A stretch of 64,000 nucleotides of DNA from assembly GCA_019802505.1 (NCBI GenBank), contig JAFMOC010000051.1, forward strand, positions 1,219,501 to 1,283,500. The letters are read 5' to 3'. Positions within the stretch are counted from its first letter, which is position 1; each line of letters begins with the position of its first letter. The notes below the pieces were generated by a model. That model ran no database searches and was not told where the DNA came from. It saw nothing but the letters and a program-made list of their open reading frames with translations. This document shows positions 63,570 to 64,000 of this stretch, piece after piece. This DNA is from Corydoras sp. C115. Its lineage: Eukaryota; Chordata; Actinopteri; Siluriformes; Callichthyidae. Position numbers and translations under genes: made by a program.

Positions 63570-63815
63570 TTCAATGTGGGAAGCTCACTGCCTAGCAGTG
63601 TTCTTTTACAACAAGAAGGTCCTGGATTTGATCTCTGGGAATTGGGTCCTATCTTTGCATAATGTATATCCAAATAGCTCTGTGAATGTGTCTGGGATTG
63701 AGGTTGTGTGCCCTGTGTTGAACTGGCAACCCGTTTAGGGTGTTACGGACCTTTTTCCATTTAAGAGCTAGAAAAGGCTCCAGCAGCTCAGCAACCTTAA
63801 TTATGATTAGTAATT
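63570..63815 (+). mobile_element. Old tRNA-derived SINE of the general fish type
   Basis: acaagaaggtcctggatttg (box B region), tgtgccctgtgttgaactgg and aaaggctccagcagc match the layout of a widespread fish SINE different from the main family here. Confidence 0.6.
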
Positions 63816-63991
63816 TTATTAAATTAATATATATATATGAACTGACTGAACTTATACAACCTCAGATATGAATGTTGTACGAGAGGATTTACAGGTGGAT
63901 GGAGAGATTAAAGAGGATTCACTTATGAACTGCTGTAGTGACCCCTAAACTAATTGGAACATATATATACATTATTATATACATATATATA

Positions 63992-64000
63992 GGGCGGCAC
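63992..64000 (+). mobile_element. SINE head cut by window end
   Basis: agggcggcac is the head of the main SINE family. Only about nine bases are in the window. Confidence 0.7.

Overview
The window looks like nuclear DNA of a ray-finned fish (teleost). The genes are intron-bearing and of vertebrate type. The AT-rich background is full of (TA)n, (CA)n and (CTAT)n tracts and of many copies of one tRNA-derived SINE plus relics of Tc1/mariner elements, palindromic MITEs and a LINE. I cannot fix the species from sequence alone.

Two protein genes are well supported. Near the left end on the + strand is neurod4, a proneural bHLH transcription factor, with a likely non-coding first exon, one intron, a single coding exon (1546-2610) and a 3' UTR reaching about 3.4 kb. 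Between 17.0 and 19.4 kb on the - strand is a four-exon survivin gene (birc5-type, probably the birc5b paralogue). I assembled its exons by hand; all splice sites are GT-AG and the phases match. Two perfect cAMP-response-element palindromes lie just upstream of its start. A third gene may begin near 31.3-31.95 kb on the + strand: there are CCAAT and GC boxes, a purine-rich leader, a short upstream ORF and a strong splice donor. I found no second exon for it, so its identity is open, and 32-64 kb may be its first intron or plain intergenic DNA.

The rest is non-coding. It is organised mainly by a ~345-bp SINE (box A and box B visible) found in both orientations. Many copies have clear 10-14-bp target-site duplications. 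Older, diverged copies and three short copies that begin near one internal point also occur. Around these sit nested and rearranged structures: a foldback element broken by SINEs (37.6-38.2 kb), a SINE carrying a LINE tail (38.9-39.4 kb), a head-to-head SINE chimera (19.9-20.3 kb), a 218-bp tandem duplication in birc5 intron 1, a 19-bp minisatellite with an inverted dimer and a duplicated tail (34.3-35.0 kb), and two related palindromic MITEs (40.2 and 42.8 kb).

neurod4 and birc5 act in different processes (neuronal differentiation; mitosis and survival), and nothing here suggests they work together beyond being neighbours. I found no convincing new multi-gene system. The most interesting signals are repeat architecture, the orphan promoter and the birc5 regulatory region.
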